A stretch of 64,000 nt of DNA, taken from Arthrobacter burdickii. Lineage in GTDB: Bacteria > Actinomycetota > Actinomycetes > Actinomycetales > Micrococcaceae. Position numbers and translations under genes: made by a program. Where the stretch lies: NCBI RefSeq assembly GCF_030433645.1, contig NZ_JAROCG010000001.1, forward strand, positions 1,612,001 to 1,676,000, in the 5' to 3' direction. This document shows, piece after piece, positions 39,373-47,829 of the stretch. The notes below the pieces were generated by a model that saw nothing but the letters and a program-made list of their open reading frames with translations, was not told where the DNA came from and made no database searches. Each line of letters starts with the position of its first letter. Positions within the stretch are counted from its first letter, which is position 1.

Positions 39373-40898
39373 CGCCGTGCCCCCCCATGGTGTGCTGTGG
39401 CGAAGACTCCGGGCGATACCTGAATCCCCAATTCCTCAAATCGGTCGAGGAAACGGGGGCGAATACCAGTCGCTACGGGTCGACCGAGGAAACGGCCTTG
39501 CGCGTCCATACCTGCCGAGTAGTCGAAGAGGAACGCGTCCTGCAACGTAATGATCTCCCCCTCCATGCCCTGCACCTCTGTGACGTGTGTCACACGGCGG
39601 CTGCCATCGCGCATGCGCGTCAACTGGATGATGAGATCCACGGCTGAAGCGATCTGCTCCCGAATGGCTCGAAGAGGGAGGTCCATGCCGGCCATGAGGA
39701 CAAGGGTCTCGAGGCGTGCAATCGCGTCACGCGGAGAGTTAGCATGCACGGTCGATAGGGACCCATCGTGCCCCGTGTTCATCGCCTGCAGCATATCGAG
39801 CGCTTCACCGCCACGGCACTCGCCCACGATGATCCTGTCAGGGCGCATCCGCAAGGAGTTCTTGAGGAGCTCACGAATACCGATTGCGCCCTTGCCCTCG
39901 ATGTTTGCAGGCCGGCTCTCCAGCCGCACGACGTGCGCCTGTTGCAGTTGGAGTTCCACAGCGTCCTCGATGGTGACGATACGGTCGTCCTCGGGGATGA
40001 AGCCGGAGACGACATTGAGCATGGTGGTTTTGCCGGTGCCGGTTCCGCCCGAGACGATGATGTTGAGCCGCGCCTTAACGCATGCATCGAGAAGTTCCGC
40101 CATTTCCGGAGTCAGAGAGCCCCAGCCCAGGAGATCGTTGACCGTGATAGGTACCTGTGCGAATTTTCGAATGGTGAGTGAGGGTCCATTCACGGCGAGG
40201 GGCGGAATGATCGCATTGACGCGCGAACCGTCCTCGAGCCGCGCATCCACGAGAGGCGATGATTCGTCGATGCGCCGACCGACCTTGGAAACGATCCGCT
40301 CGATGACCTGTCGGAGGTGATCGTCCGACGTGAAATGCAAATCGGTCAGTGTGAGCCGTCCTTTGCGTTCCACGTAGATCTGCTCGGAACTGTTGACCAT
40401 GATCTCCGTGATCGAAGGATCCTCGAGGAGCCGCTGCAGTGGACCGTAGCCCATGACCTCGTCCGCTATCTCGCGAATGAGTCGACGCCGTTCCTCCGGA
40501 GACAGCGGAACCTGCTCCTCGTCGATGACGGCGGACAACTCCTCCTTCGCTGTTTTGCGCAGCTCCTCCTCCGAGACCGACGCGTCGCTGAAGCGGCTGC
40601 CCATGCGATCGAAAAGGGCGGCGGCGGCGCGTTGCTTGAGTCCTCCGAGGGCATCAACGACGGGAGCGGTTGCCTGCGGGCGGTGCCCGGGCAATGCTCC
40701 CGCTGGCCCGGCGACGCGTGCTGAAAGGGTGGATGGCGTGTGTCCGAGGGGGTTCGAAGCCGTCAGGGTATTGGCGGCCGGCGCCACGACCGGAGCGAAC
40801 GGCCTCAACGGGTCCGGTTGGACCACGGAATCCACTTCGGCCGGAGCAACACCTGAGGGGGCGGGGGATGCCTGGTTCATTCGCTCCGAGAGCTTCAC
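39369..40898 (-). CDS. cpaF: Tad pilus assembly ATPase CpaF/TadA
   Basis: 509 residues of the GspE/VirB11 secretion ATPase family. A Pro/Ala-rich N-terminal 80 residues precede the N-terminal domain. Walker A is GGTGTGKTT (284-292), the Walker B region is RIIVGECRGGE (about 355-365) and the His box is TGHDGSLSTVHANS (375-388). It powers pilus assembly. The GTG start overlaps the cpaE stop (GTGA); an ATG six codons on is possible. Both ends overlap neighbours, so cpaB-cpaE-cpaF-tadB form a tightly coupled set. Confidence 0.95.
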   Translation of the reverse strand: MKLSERMNQASPAPSGVAPAEVDSVVQPDPLRPFAPVVAPAANTLTASNPLGHTPSTLSARVAGPAGALPGHRPQATAPVVDALGGLKQRAAAALFDRMGSRFSDASVSEEELRKTAKEELSAVIDEEQVPLSPEERRRLIREIADEVMGYGPLQRLLEDPSITEIMVNSSEQIYVERKGRLTLTDLHFTSDDHLRQVIERIVSKVGRRIDESSPLVDARLEDGSRVNAIIPPLAVNGPSLTIRKFAQVPITVNDLLGWGSLTPEMAELLDACVKARLNIIVSGGTGTGKTTMLNVVSGFIPEDDRIVTIEDAVELQLQQAHVVRLESRPANIEGKGAIGIRELLKNSLRMRPDRIIVGECRGGEALDMLQAMNTGHDGSLSTVHANSPRDAIARLETLVLMAGMDLPLRAIREQIASAVDLIIQLTRMRDGSRRVTHVTEVQGMEGEIITLQDAFLFDYSAGMDAQGRFLGRPVATGIRPRFLDRFEELGIQVSPGVFATAHHGGARR

Positions 40899-42094
40899 GC
40901 GATCACCGCCCGTCGGTGTGCCTTCCGCTGGGCCTCAGCCATGAGGGCGGGATCGAAGCGGTCGACGAGCTTCTGGAGTCCGCGATAGGCAGCATCCTTC
41001 GTCGTGCCCTGGAGGACCGGGATTCCTCGATTCGTGGAGAAAGGAAGGTTCCTCGACCTGGGGACGACGACGTCCACCGGAACGCCCAAGGTCACCTCGA
41101 CGTCACGCACGGTCAGTCCGGCCTTCCGATCGGCAAAATTGAGGACGGTGTGCCGGTTCTGCGGAAGGAGTTGCAACTCGCTGAGCACGCTAAAGCACTT
41201 ATGCAGGCCGCGGACGCTGGGCACGTCCATGCCGCAGATCCACACTCCGTCCGTGGCGAGTTCCAGTGTGGCGAGGCAATGCTCGCCTAGGCCGGGTGCA
41301 GTATCCACGACGACGTAGCGGAACTGTGTGGCGAGCTGGTTGATGAGGTGGGTGACATGCTCCGCGGTGATGTAGTCGGACTCCGCGGGTGACCGCGGTG
41401 CGCACAGGGCGTAAATTCCGGCGGAATGGACGGTCAGGAAAGCCTTGAGGACCATCGAATCCTGGGCAGCCGCACCGTGCACGGCCTCCGTGATGCTGTG
41501 CTCGGGTTCAAGCATGAGGCCTGTCGCGACATCGCCGAACTGCAGATCCAGATCGAGGAGAACCACGCTCATTGGATCGATCTTCCCCAGCCCGATAGCG
41601 AGGTTCGTTGCGACAGTCGTCTTTCCAACGCCTCCTTTCGGTGACATCACAGCGATCACGCGTCCGCGCACCTCGCTCATCTCGGACTGCTGTCCACTGT
41701 TTCGTCGGCGTCGCTCTGCCGCTGTGCAAGCCCTCTGCAGGAGCGCTTGCAGCTCACTCAGGTCGATCTCGGCGCTGATAACGTCGCGGATGCCGGCCCG
41801 CATGGCTCCCAGCATGAGATCGGGGGTCGTGGCGGCGGCGAGTACCAGGCTGATCTCCGGGTACTGGATGTCGAAGATTGACGCGAGGGCCATCGCATCT
41901 TCCGGCCGCACCCCTGGTCCAAAGATCAGCACGTCCGGCTGGCCACCGGCGACTTGCTGCAGGAGGGCGTCCGGGACGAGGAGGACGGCTTCGGGCGGGA
42001 GGGTCTGCAGATCTCCAGGAAGAACGCCCGCAATTGCCTGCCGGACGCGACTCTCGAAGTCCCTTACTGCCGTGATGATCACGAACCTGCTCAT
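40895..42094 (-). CDS. cpaE: Tad pilus localisation ATPase CpaE/TadZ
   Basis: 399 residues. An N-terminal atypical receiver-like domain (about 1-125) is followed by a MinD/ParA-type ATPase domain with the deviant Walker A SPKGGVGKTT (151-160), LLDLDLQFGDVATG and VVVDTAPGLGE. TadZ/CpaE proteins place the Tad machine in the cell. The receiver-like part reads DVLIFGPGVRPEDAM in the place of the phospho-Asp loop and is probably not phosphorylated. It overlaps cpaB by four bases upstream and cpaF by four downstream. Confidence 0.93.
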   Translation of the reverse strand: MSRFVIITAVRDFESRVRQAIAGVLPGDLQTLPPEAVLLVPDALLQQVAGGQPDVLIFGPGVRPEDAMALASIFDIQYPEISLVLAAATTPDLMLGAMRAGIRDVISAEIDLSELQALLQRACTAAERRRRNSGQQSEMSEVRGRVIAVMSPKGGVGKTTVATNLAIGLGKIDPMSVVLLDLDLQFGDVATGLMLEPEHSITEAVHGAAAQDSMVLKAFLTVHSAGIYALCAPRSPAESDYITAEHVTHLINQLATQFRYVVVDTAPGLGEHCLATLELATDGVWICGMDVPSVRGLHKCFSVLSELQLLPQNRHTVLNFADRKAGLTVRDVEVTLGVPVDVVVPRSRNLPFSTNRGIPVLQGTTKDAAYRGLQKLVDRFDPALMAEAQRKAHRRAVIA

Positions 42095-42867
42095 TTGACG
42101 ACCTCTGGGATGGTGATGACTGGGGGATCAGCTTGTTCGGACGTGGCGGATTCCTTCGTGAACCAGATACTTCCGAACTCGGCACCAAAAATAACCTTGC
42201 CCGCGTTGAGATCGTCCAGGGCGAGGGTCACAAAGGCGGAGCCGTTCGGCATGGCGACTCCGTCAGTCCCGGCGTCCGCATTAGCCGAGTCCTCTGTCTC
42301 CGGGGCAGCCTGTTGGACGGCGGTGACCAGGACGTTCTGCAGAATGAGGTTGGTGTGCTGCTTGAATCCGATCATTTCGTCCGGCAGGCGATCAAGGTCC
42401 GGGGCTTCGTCCTCGAGTTCGCCCGAAATGTATACGCCGACGTGGTCGCCGGCCGCGATGCGGCTGCCCAGCATGCGTTCGGGAGCGAGCAGGATAGTGA
42501 CTTCCTCGAGGCCGTCCGGAACAGGTACAGTGCCCGGTGCAAAGTCCTCGGGTGCAACGAGCCTCTCTGCGAGAAGTTGTTCGCCGGGCAGGAGGTCAAC
42601 GGCCGCGATCTTGTTCTCCTGGCCGTCCAGGGTTGTCAGTGCGCGTGGGGCCACGGCAGACTTCACCAGCGACTCCGTCGTTACCAGAGCCCGAAGATCC
42701 TCCACCGGCGTCCCGGCCGGAACGCGCTCGCTGACGACGAGGACCTTGGTGGGGTCGAGTCCTTCCTGGGCGCGACTATCGGCCGCTCCCACGTAGAGGA
42801 CCAGTAGGGCTGTGCCGAGGATCGCCAGGACGAGGGCCGCCAGTCCTCCGATAAGTCGAGTCTTCAC
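42091..42867 (-). CDS. cpaB: Tad pilus protein CpaB/RcpC, SAF domain
   Basis: 258 residues with an N-terminal membrane anchor (LIGGLAALVLAILGTALLVL) and a SAF domain from about residue 42 (VLVVSERVPAGTPVEDLRAL; IAAVDLLPGEQLLAERLV). CpaB/RcpC proteins act outside the cytoplasmic membrane in Tad assembly; in Gram-negatives they work with the secretin. No secretin is present here, as expected in a Gram-positive, so it may act in crossing the peptidoglycan. ATGA overlap with cpaE. Confidence 0.9.
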   Translation of the reverse strand: MKTRLIGGLAALVLAILGTALLVLYVGAADSRAQEGLDPTKVLVVSERVPAGTPVEDLRALVTTESLVKSAVAPRALTTLDGQENKIAAVDLLPGEQLLAERLVAPEDFAPGTVPVPDGLEEVTILLAPERMLGSRIAAGDHVGVYISGELEDEAPDLDRLPDEMIGFKQHTNLILQNVLVTAVQQAAPETEDSANADAGTDGVAMPNGSAFVTLALDDLNAGKVIFGAEFGSIWFTKESATSEQADPPVITIPEVVK

Positions 42868-42922
42868 TGTAGGTGGCTCCTGCCATGACGAGGGGGAGTG
42901 GTGAACAGGGTCACAAAAGGTC

Positions 42923-43957
42923 CTAGTTGGAGAGACCGACGACGGATGCGCCGAGATTGGGTGCGGTGGGCGAGGTCACGAGGCCGTCATCAAGTGAGAC
43001 GAAGCGGGTGAAAAAGCCCTGGATGCCTCGGCAGTTTCCGGTGCAGTTGGGGGCCGCAGGGTCGAGGTGGGTTACTGAAGGCCCACCGCCGAACTTGTAA
43101 CCGGTGATCTGCAAGGCAGCAAACCCCCTCAGCGTGTAGGTGGCGCGGGACCCGTTTAGAACAGAGCTGCTGTAGATAGGGATCAGGACGGGTTCTTCCC
43201 TGAGCCTGGCCATGATGGAAGAGCATTCGCCGGGGAAGTCCAGCCCCGGATTACTTCCCGCTTCACCGGTTCCGATATTCACGGCGGCGGAGCAGCCGGT
43301 ACCGTCCCGATCGAGCCAGCCAAATCCACCCCGAACGTCTCCGTTCTGCCCTGCGCAGCCTGGGTAATCGAGGTTGTTGTCATATCTCAGAAGCATGTGC
43401 ACGGGGGTGGGGTCACCGACAAAATTCCCGGTCGAATCGAGCTGAGTTCGCTGCGACGCGCTGAGGGACTGGCGGAAGACGCACTGACCGATGGTCCATG
43501 GCAGCGTGCTACCTCCGCTAGGTGCGCCCCAGCTTGCCGTCGCAGTAGCTGTGATCTGAGTGTTCTGGAAACCGAGGACGCGGGCGAAAGCGAGAGAGAA
43601 GTGGTTGGCGCCCGTCCCAGCTTCGCGAGCGTTGGTGCGTACGCGCACGCTCGTGGCGGTCGGAAAGGTAATGGAGGTGATGCCGCTTGTGGCATCACCT
43701 GCATTACTGTCGGCAAAGAACTGGCCCGTGCCGTTTACAGCGCCGCAGGTTCCCCTAGAACAATCGTTGGCGATGGCCAGTGCGGAAGCATCGGCACCGT
43801 TCTGGAGCTGGGCCTTCTCCACGTACATAGCGCCGACATCGACGGCGAGGGCTGCCATTCCGAGCAGGACCACCATCATCAGGGCGACGACGACGGCTAC
43901 AGCTCCGCGCTCATCACCGGCGAAAGTACGGTCGCCGGATTCCTTCATCCGCCGCAT
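42923..43957 (-). CDS. tadG: TadG-like pilus-associated protein
   Basis: 344 residues. The N-terminal pseudopilin-like segment (ERGAVAVVVALMMVVLLGMA, then LAVDVGAMYVEKAQLQNGAD) is the Flp-pilus TadE/TadG-like motif. The large extracellular part has ten or so Cys residues, several probably paired, and no recognised enzyme domain. No VWA domain is seen, unlike many TadG proteins. Its start overlaps the tadE 3' end by 13 bases. The product is probably a minor pilin or surface component. Confidence 0.85.
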   Translation of the reverse strand: MRRMKESGDRTFAGDERGAVAVVVALMMVVLLGMAALAVDVGAMYVEKAQLQNGADASALAIANDCSRGTCGAVNGTGQFFADSNAGDATSGITSITFPTATSVRVRTNAREAGTGANHFSLAFARVLGFQNTQITATATASWGAPSGGSTLPWTIGQCVFRQSLSASQRTQLDSTGNFVGDPTPVHMLLRYDNNLDYPGCAGQNGDVRGGFGWLDRDGTGCSAAVNIGTGEAGSNPGLDFPGECSSIMARLREEPVLIPIYSSSVLNGSRATYTLRGFAALQITGYKFGGGPSVTHLDPAAPNCTGNCRGIQGFFTRFVSLDDGLVTSPTAPNLGASVVGLSN

Positions 43958-44334
43958 CGCATTACCCCTATTCCGTCGAGGTTCATGGGGAAGAGTCCAA
44001 CGTCCAGGAAACCGGACATCGATGGCAGCACCACTCTTGTCGTCACCGTTACGTTCCGGTTCGGCGCGCAGGCCGCGGCGTTGCTGGTGACGGTGACGGG
44101 AAGGCCGGCCAGTGCCGGAGCGGCCGCAAGAGCCGCCGCCCTCACGTTCATGGTGCCGTCGTCATAATGAATGGCAGCGTGCCGTGCCCCCTCACGGGCT
44201 GCCTGGGTGAGGGACACTTGCACGTTCATCACCCGGCCGAATTCGAGAATGCCGATGAGGATCAGCAGGAGGACGGGCAGGACGAACGCAAGCTCGATTG
44301 CTACAGCGCCCTTTTCATTTCGGTATCGCTTCAC
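43945..44334 (-). CDS. tadE: TadE-like minor pseudopilin
   Basis: 129 residues with a GTG start. The N-terminal motif KGAVAIELAFVLPVLLLILI is the TadE signature: a short basic leader, Gly before the cleavage point, Glu at position +5 and a hydrophobic helix. The prepilin peptidase at 33722 should process it. It lies 80 bp after flp, separated by a 14-bp hairpin, and overlaps tadG. Confidence 0.9.
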   Translation of the reverse strand: MKRYRNEKGAVAIELAFVLPVLLLILIGILEFGRVMNVQVSLTQAAREGARHAAIHYDDGTMNVRAAALAAAPALAGLPVTVTSNAAACAPNRNVTVTTRVVLPSMSGFLDVGLFPMNLDGIGVMRCGG

Positions 44335-44364
44335 AACAGATCTCCGGACGATGGCGGGTTAAGT

Positions 44365-44403
44365 GCAAACGGCTCTGGCGAATGTGCGACCAGAGCCGTT
44401 TGC
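44365..44403 (-). terminator. Hairpin between flp and tadE
   Basis: A perfect 14-bp stem, GCAAACGGCTCTGG with CCAGAGCCGTTTGC, around an 11-nt loop. In the direction of transcription it comes 11 bp after the flp stop and has no T-run. It probably acts as a partial terminator or as 3' protection, so that far more flp than tadE message accumulates. Confidence 0.75.
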
Positions 44404-44414
44404 GTAAAAGGCAG

Positions 44415-44603
44415 TTAGTCGAGGATGCCGTTGAAGAGGGTGACGATCCGAGTGCCCAGCGTTGCGGCGGCGACGGCGACGACGACAGCGATGAGGGCGA
44501 CCATCAGGCCGTACTCGACCATGGTCGCGCCCTTCTCCTCGTCGGCCAGGCGTGCCTTGGCGGTGTGGAGGACGGTCGAGAGGGTTGCGTACAGTGCGAT
44601 CAT
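44415..44603 (-). CDS. flp: Flp-family type IVb pilin
   Basis: 62 residues, the major pilin of the Tad pilus. The leader is 25 residues long and ends in EEKG; cleavage after Gly25 gives a mature protein starting ATMVEYGLMVALIAV. The G-x4-E-Y pattern (Glu30, Tyr31) of Flp pilins is exact. The mature pilin is only 37 residues. AAGGAG lies 7 nt before the ATG. It is first in the tad transcript. Confidence 0.95.
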   Translation of the reverse strand: MIALYATLSTVLHTAKARLADEEKGATMVEYGLMVALIAVVVAVAAATLGTRIVTLFNGILD

Positions 44604-44991
44604 GGCGAGCTCCTTGGATGAGAATGGACGAACCGTGGACGGAAGGTCCGAGGGGCTGACGCTGTGCCAGCTCTGAGCAAAAATCTAATAGCCGATTCAG
44701 TGCTGAATGCCTGAAACGAGCCGAACCTGAGGGAAGCTTCATCCTTCGGCCCTTCTCCTGCGGAGAACCTGCGTTTTACCGGGCAACCTCCTCCTGCACG
44801 TGAGTAGTCGGTGATCACTCACGCGTAGTTCGCCCTACGGCATGCAGGTATGAAGCCCCGGCGGGAGCTTCCTAGTTCGCTGCGGTGGTGCTCGTTCTGC
44901 AACGGGCGCAGAGCCCAATCGGTCGCCGTCGCACAGCGGGATATCGCGTCATCGCCGGCCGGGGCCCGATCCTGACGTAGTGTTTCGCCTC
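44604..44991. promoter_or_regulatory. flp upstream region with an inverted repeat
   Basis: About 390 bp between divergent flp and the GT87 gene. It contains an inverted repeat CGTGAGT (44799-44805) with ACTCACG (44817-44823), centred on GTGATCAC, which could be an operator. An AT-richer segment near 44675-44695 may hold the flp promoter. No gene was found here. Confidence 0.4.
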
Positions 44992-46350
44992 ATGGCTGAG
45001 ACTTCGACCCCGGGCGGGCTGCATGCAGCGCTCCGGCGTGGCGCGGTACGTGCTGATTCGCTCCTAACCCGAGAGAGGCTGCGGAACTATCCGCTCATCT
45101 TCGTGGTCCTAGGAGCTGTCATCCTGGCCGTCTCCACGGTCCAGCGGCTCGTGGCCCCAGCGGTATTCGGTACGGTGCTGCCCGACTACTTGGCGCACTG
45201 GACCGGAGGGGCGTTATTGCTCGACGGACACGGCACCGACCTGTACAGCATCGAGCGCCAGATGGGTTTCCAGGAATCGATCAACGGCACGTCCTCGGTC
45301 GTGTCATGGTTCGTGTCACCGCCTCTCGTCGCGGCGCTATACGTACCATCGGCGCTCGTCGAATATCCAGCGAGCGCTGGAGTGTGGCTGGTCATCAACG
45401 TGATCTTGCTGGCTGCCTGCCTGTGGTCATTACGCCTCGTGGCGCCCATGCTGATAGCGCGTCGAAGGGGCCTCGTGGTGCTGGTGCTCTGCGCCAGCGC
45501 TCCCGCCTTCGAGTTGCTCGGCGGCGGGCAGGACTCGGCATTCGTGCTTGCGGTATGGCTCCTGGCGCTACGACTGATCGCTGGCCGCCATCAATTCGTC
45601 GCGGGCGCCGCCCTCGGTTTGGCGCTCCTGAAGCCCCAGCATGTAGTCCTGGTACCGCTGGCGCTCCTTGTGACCCGGAGGTTCGGTGCGCTCTCCGGAT
45701 TTCTGGTGATGGGTCTCCTTCAGGCCGGGCTGAGCCTCGCACTGGTGGGGCCAGTGGGGATAGCGCGCTGGGTCGATGCAATCACCGGAAGCGGCTTCGG
45801 CGAGCAGGTCCAGCAGGACCAGGCCTGGAAGATGGTCAGCTTTCCGGCCTTCCTGCACGCTGTGCTGCCCGCGTCGGCGCCGAGTCCTATCGGCTCGATC
45901 CTGAGCATCGTCGTTTTGGTCGCTGCAGCGATAGTCCTCGTAAGACAGCTGATGCGGAGGCGACGCTTATTCAGCCAGCCCTTTGCCGCGGGGGAGGAGG
46001 GGCATGCCCGGGGCCGGGACGGAATGCTGGTGCTGATCGCGACACTGTCCACCACCGTCGTGTTCTCCCCACACCTCGTCGTCTACGACGCCGTCCTCTT
46101 CTTCCCGGTTGCCCTGTGCCTGCTCGAGAATCGGCCCACGGTTGCGGTGCGCCTGAGCCTCGCGGCGGCTTTCTGCACCACGTGGCTCGCGCCAGCGTTC
46201 CATCTGACAGCCGGCCAGCTCGTTTGGCCGTTCTCGATCGGTGCCGCGCCGTGGACGGCCATTCCGCTGGTGATTCTGTGGATCGAGTCCCTCAGACTCC
46301 TCGCGCAGCGAGTTAGGAAGGACGCGCGGCCAGAGCGTACCGTAGCTTAG
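44992..46350 (+). CDS. Polytopic membrane glycosyltransferase, GT87/DUF2029-like
   Basis: 452 residues from ATG 44992; a GTG at 44980 is an alternative and neither has a good ribosome binding site. About ten transmembrane helices. An early loop has DYLAHWTGGALLLDGHGTDLYSIER (split here in meaning: the acidic DY/W motif followed by LYS), and later ALLKPQHVVLVPLAL; both are typical of GT87 mannosyl/arabinosyl transferases that use polyprenyl-phosphate sugars on the outer face of the membrane. The acceptor is unknown. It is divergent from flp, so a link to pilus glycosylation is possible but is only positional. Confidence 0.72.
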   Translation: MAETSTPGGLHAALRRGAVRADSLLTRERLRNYPLIFVVLGAVILAVSTVQRLVAPAVFGTVLPDYLAHWTGGALLLDGHGTDLYSIERQMGFQESINGTSSVVSWFVSPPLVAALYVPSALVEYPASAGVWLVINVILLAACLWSLRLVAPMLIARRRGLVVLVLCASAPAFELLGGGQDSAFVLAVWLLALRLIAGRHQFVAGAALGLALLKPQHVVLVPLALLVTRRFGALSGFLVMGLLQAGLSLALVGPVGIARWVDAITGSGFGEQVQQDQAWKMVSFPAFLHAVLPASAPSPIGSILSIVVLVAAAIVLVRQLMRRRRLFSQPFAAGEEGHARGRDGMLVLIATLSTTVVFSPHLVVYDAVLFFPVALCLLENRPTVAVRLSLAAAFCTTWLAPAFHLTAGQLVWPFSIGAAPWTAIPLVILWIESLRLLAQRVRKDARPERTVA

Positions 46351-46372
46351 CGCGAGCGGGTGCCCCGCCATT

Positions 46373-46402
46373 TTGACCTGAGGCATGCCGGCAGGCTAAT
46401 CT
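46373..46402 (+). promoter_or_regulatory. Candidate rplM-rpsI promoter
   Basis: TTGACC (46373-46378), an 18-bp spacer and TAATCT (46397-46402) followed by TG. The best-formed promoter pair among the ribosomal units here. It gives a leader of about 215 nt. Confidence 0.6.
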
Positions 46403-46559
46403 TGGTAGTCGTTGTGCGTATCCCAGCTCGATACGTCTGCGCCTCTCGGAGCGGTTCAGTTGCAGAACCACCTGGCCCGGGGGCGGAGCCGAGATTTACG
46501 GGATAACTGGTCGTATTTCAGCCCTCACCTGAAGTTCCGGTAACGCATGAATAAGCTGA

Positions 46560-46593
46560 GCCCGCGGGCACGGAGGTTTCCGTGGATGCGGGC
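46560..46593 (+). other. Hairpin in the rplM leader
   Basis: GCCCGC (46560-46565) pairs with GCGGGC (46588-46593) and CACGGA (46569-46574) with TCCGTG (46579-46584), with a 3x3 internal loop. It ends 17 nt before the rplM ribosome binding site, so it could expose or hide it. Confidence 0.5.
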
Positions 46594-46623
46594 GACACCG
46601 AAATAGAAACGAAGGCCATAACC

Positions 46624-47067
46624 GTGCGTACGTACACCCCGAAGCCAGGCGACATCAGCCGCCAGTGGCACGTAATCGATGCAACCGACGTCGTCCTCGG
46701 CCGTCTTGCCAGCCAGACCGCAATCCTGCTCCGCGGAAAGCACAAGCCGACCTTCGCTCCCCACATGGACATGGGCGATTTCGTCATCATCATCAACGCT
46801 GAAAAGGTAGCCCTCACCGGCTCCAAGCTCGAGCAGAAGCGCGCCTACCGCCACTCGGGTTACCCGGGCGGCCTGAAGTCGACCAGCTATGTCGAACTCC
46901 TGGACAAGAACCCGGAGCGCGCAGTCGAGAAGGCTATCCGCGGCATGCTTCCCAAGAACTCGCTGGCAGCACAGCAGATCGGCAAGCTGAAGGTCTACCG
47001 CGGCGCTGAGCACCCCCACGCCGCACAGCAGCCCAAGACGTTCGAAATCACCCAGGTCGCCCAGTAG
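46624..47067 (+). CDS. rplM: 50S ribosomal protein L13
   Basis: 147 residues from GTG 46624 ([19 protein letters not shown]), with GAAGG 8 nt upstream; the open frame extends further upstream but that part overlaps the leader hairpin. L13 is an early 50S assembly protein. [20 protein letters not shown] and [12 protein letters not shown] are typical. Paired with rpsI as usual. Confidence 0.97.
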   Translation: MRTYTPKPGDISRQWHVIDATDVVLGRLASQTAILLRGKHKPTFAPHMDMGDFVIIINAEKVALTGSKLEQKRAYRHSGYPGGLKSTSYVELLDKNPERAVEKAIRGMLPKNSLAAQQIGKLKVYRGAEHPHAAQQPKTFEITQVAQ

Positions 47068-47108
47068 TCCTGGCCACCAACACTTAAGAAATCACTTCAA
47101 GGAGAACC

Positions 47109-47606
47109 GTGGCTCAGAACACCGAAGAGCTGAATGAACCCACTGAGGAGCTTACGAGCTACACCTCAGAGTCCACCGAGGCCAGCGAGACCACCGCGAA
47201 GGAGCGCCCCGCGCTGACCGTCGGCGGCGGAGCCGTTGGACGCCGCAAGGAAGCCGTCGCCCGCGTGCGCCTCGTCCCCGGCACCGGCAAGTGGATCGTC
47301 AACGGGCGCGAGCTCGCTGACTACTTCCCGAACAAGCTGCACCAGCAGGAAGTCAACGACCCGTTCAAGCTCCTCGAGCTCGACGGTGCGTACGACGTCA
47401 TCGCCCGCATCCACGGTGGTGGACCCTCCGGCCAGGCCGGTGCCCTCCGCCTCGGTGTTGCGCGCACGCTGAACGAGATCGACCGCGAGAACAACCGCCC
47501 CGCCCTCAAGAAGGCAGGCTTCCTGACCCGTGACGCCCGCGTCATCGAGCGCAAGAAGGCTGGTCTCAAGAAGGCACGCAAGGCGCCTCAGTACTCCAAG
47601 AGGTAA
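47109..47606 (+). CDS. rpsI: 30S ribosomal protein S9 with N-terminal extension
   Basis: 165 residues with a GTG start and AAGGAGA upstream. The S9 core starts near residue 37 ([20 protein letters not shown]); the preceding residues are acidic and Ser/Thr-rich. The C-terminal tail [12 protein letters not shown], which contacts the P-site tRNA, is intact. A long nested hairpin begins at the stop codon. Confidence 0.97.
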   Translation: MAQNTEELNEPTEELTSYTSESTEASETTAKERPALTVGGGAVGRRKEAVARVRLVPGTGKWIVNGRELADYFPNKLHQQEVNDPFKLLELDGAYDVIARIHGGGPSGQAGALRLGVARTLNEIDRENNRPALKKAGFLTRDARVIERKKAGLKKARKAPQYSKR

Positions 47607-47668
47607 TTTTCGCCTTCCCCGAGCGGAATCGCAGGCGCGATTCCGCTCGGGTCCCCTCGGCGAAAATT
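47605..47668 (+). terminator. Long nested hairpin after rpsI
   Basis: An inner perfect 15-bp stem, CCCGAGCGGAATCGC with its complement around AGGC, lies within an outer 10-bp stem AATTTTCGCC (47605-47614) with GGCGAAAATT (47659-47668). The outer arm includes the rpsI stop. Confidence 0.8.
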
Positions 47669-47735
47669 GCCTCTTGGCTCCACGCTCCAGGGCGCGGGCT
47701 GGGTCACATTCTTTCGTCATGTAGGGACACGCGCT

Positions 47736-47772
47736 GATGCCCGTCCGGGGTTCCGGGCGGGCATCGTGCTTT
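47736..47772 (+). terminator. Second hairpin before glmM
   Basis: GATGCCCGTCCGG pairs with CCGGGCGGGCATC (one G-U pair) around GGTT, followed by GTGCTTT. Together with the previous hairpin it isolates glmM from rpsI. Confidence 0.75.
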
Positions 47773-47829
47773 AACCTGTTGGGGGACCCACCTGAGCGGT
47801 CTCATGTTCTTCACTTAGGATGATCCACG

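Noticed and set aside
44359-44742. Alternative 127-codon frame over flp
   Set aside because: Frame-shifted over the flp gene; its product is Arg/Pro-rich and lacks any motif.
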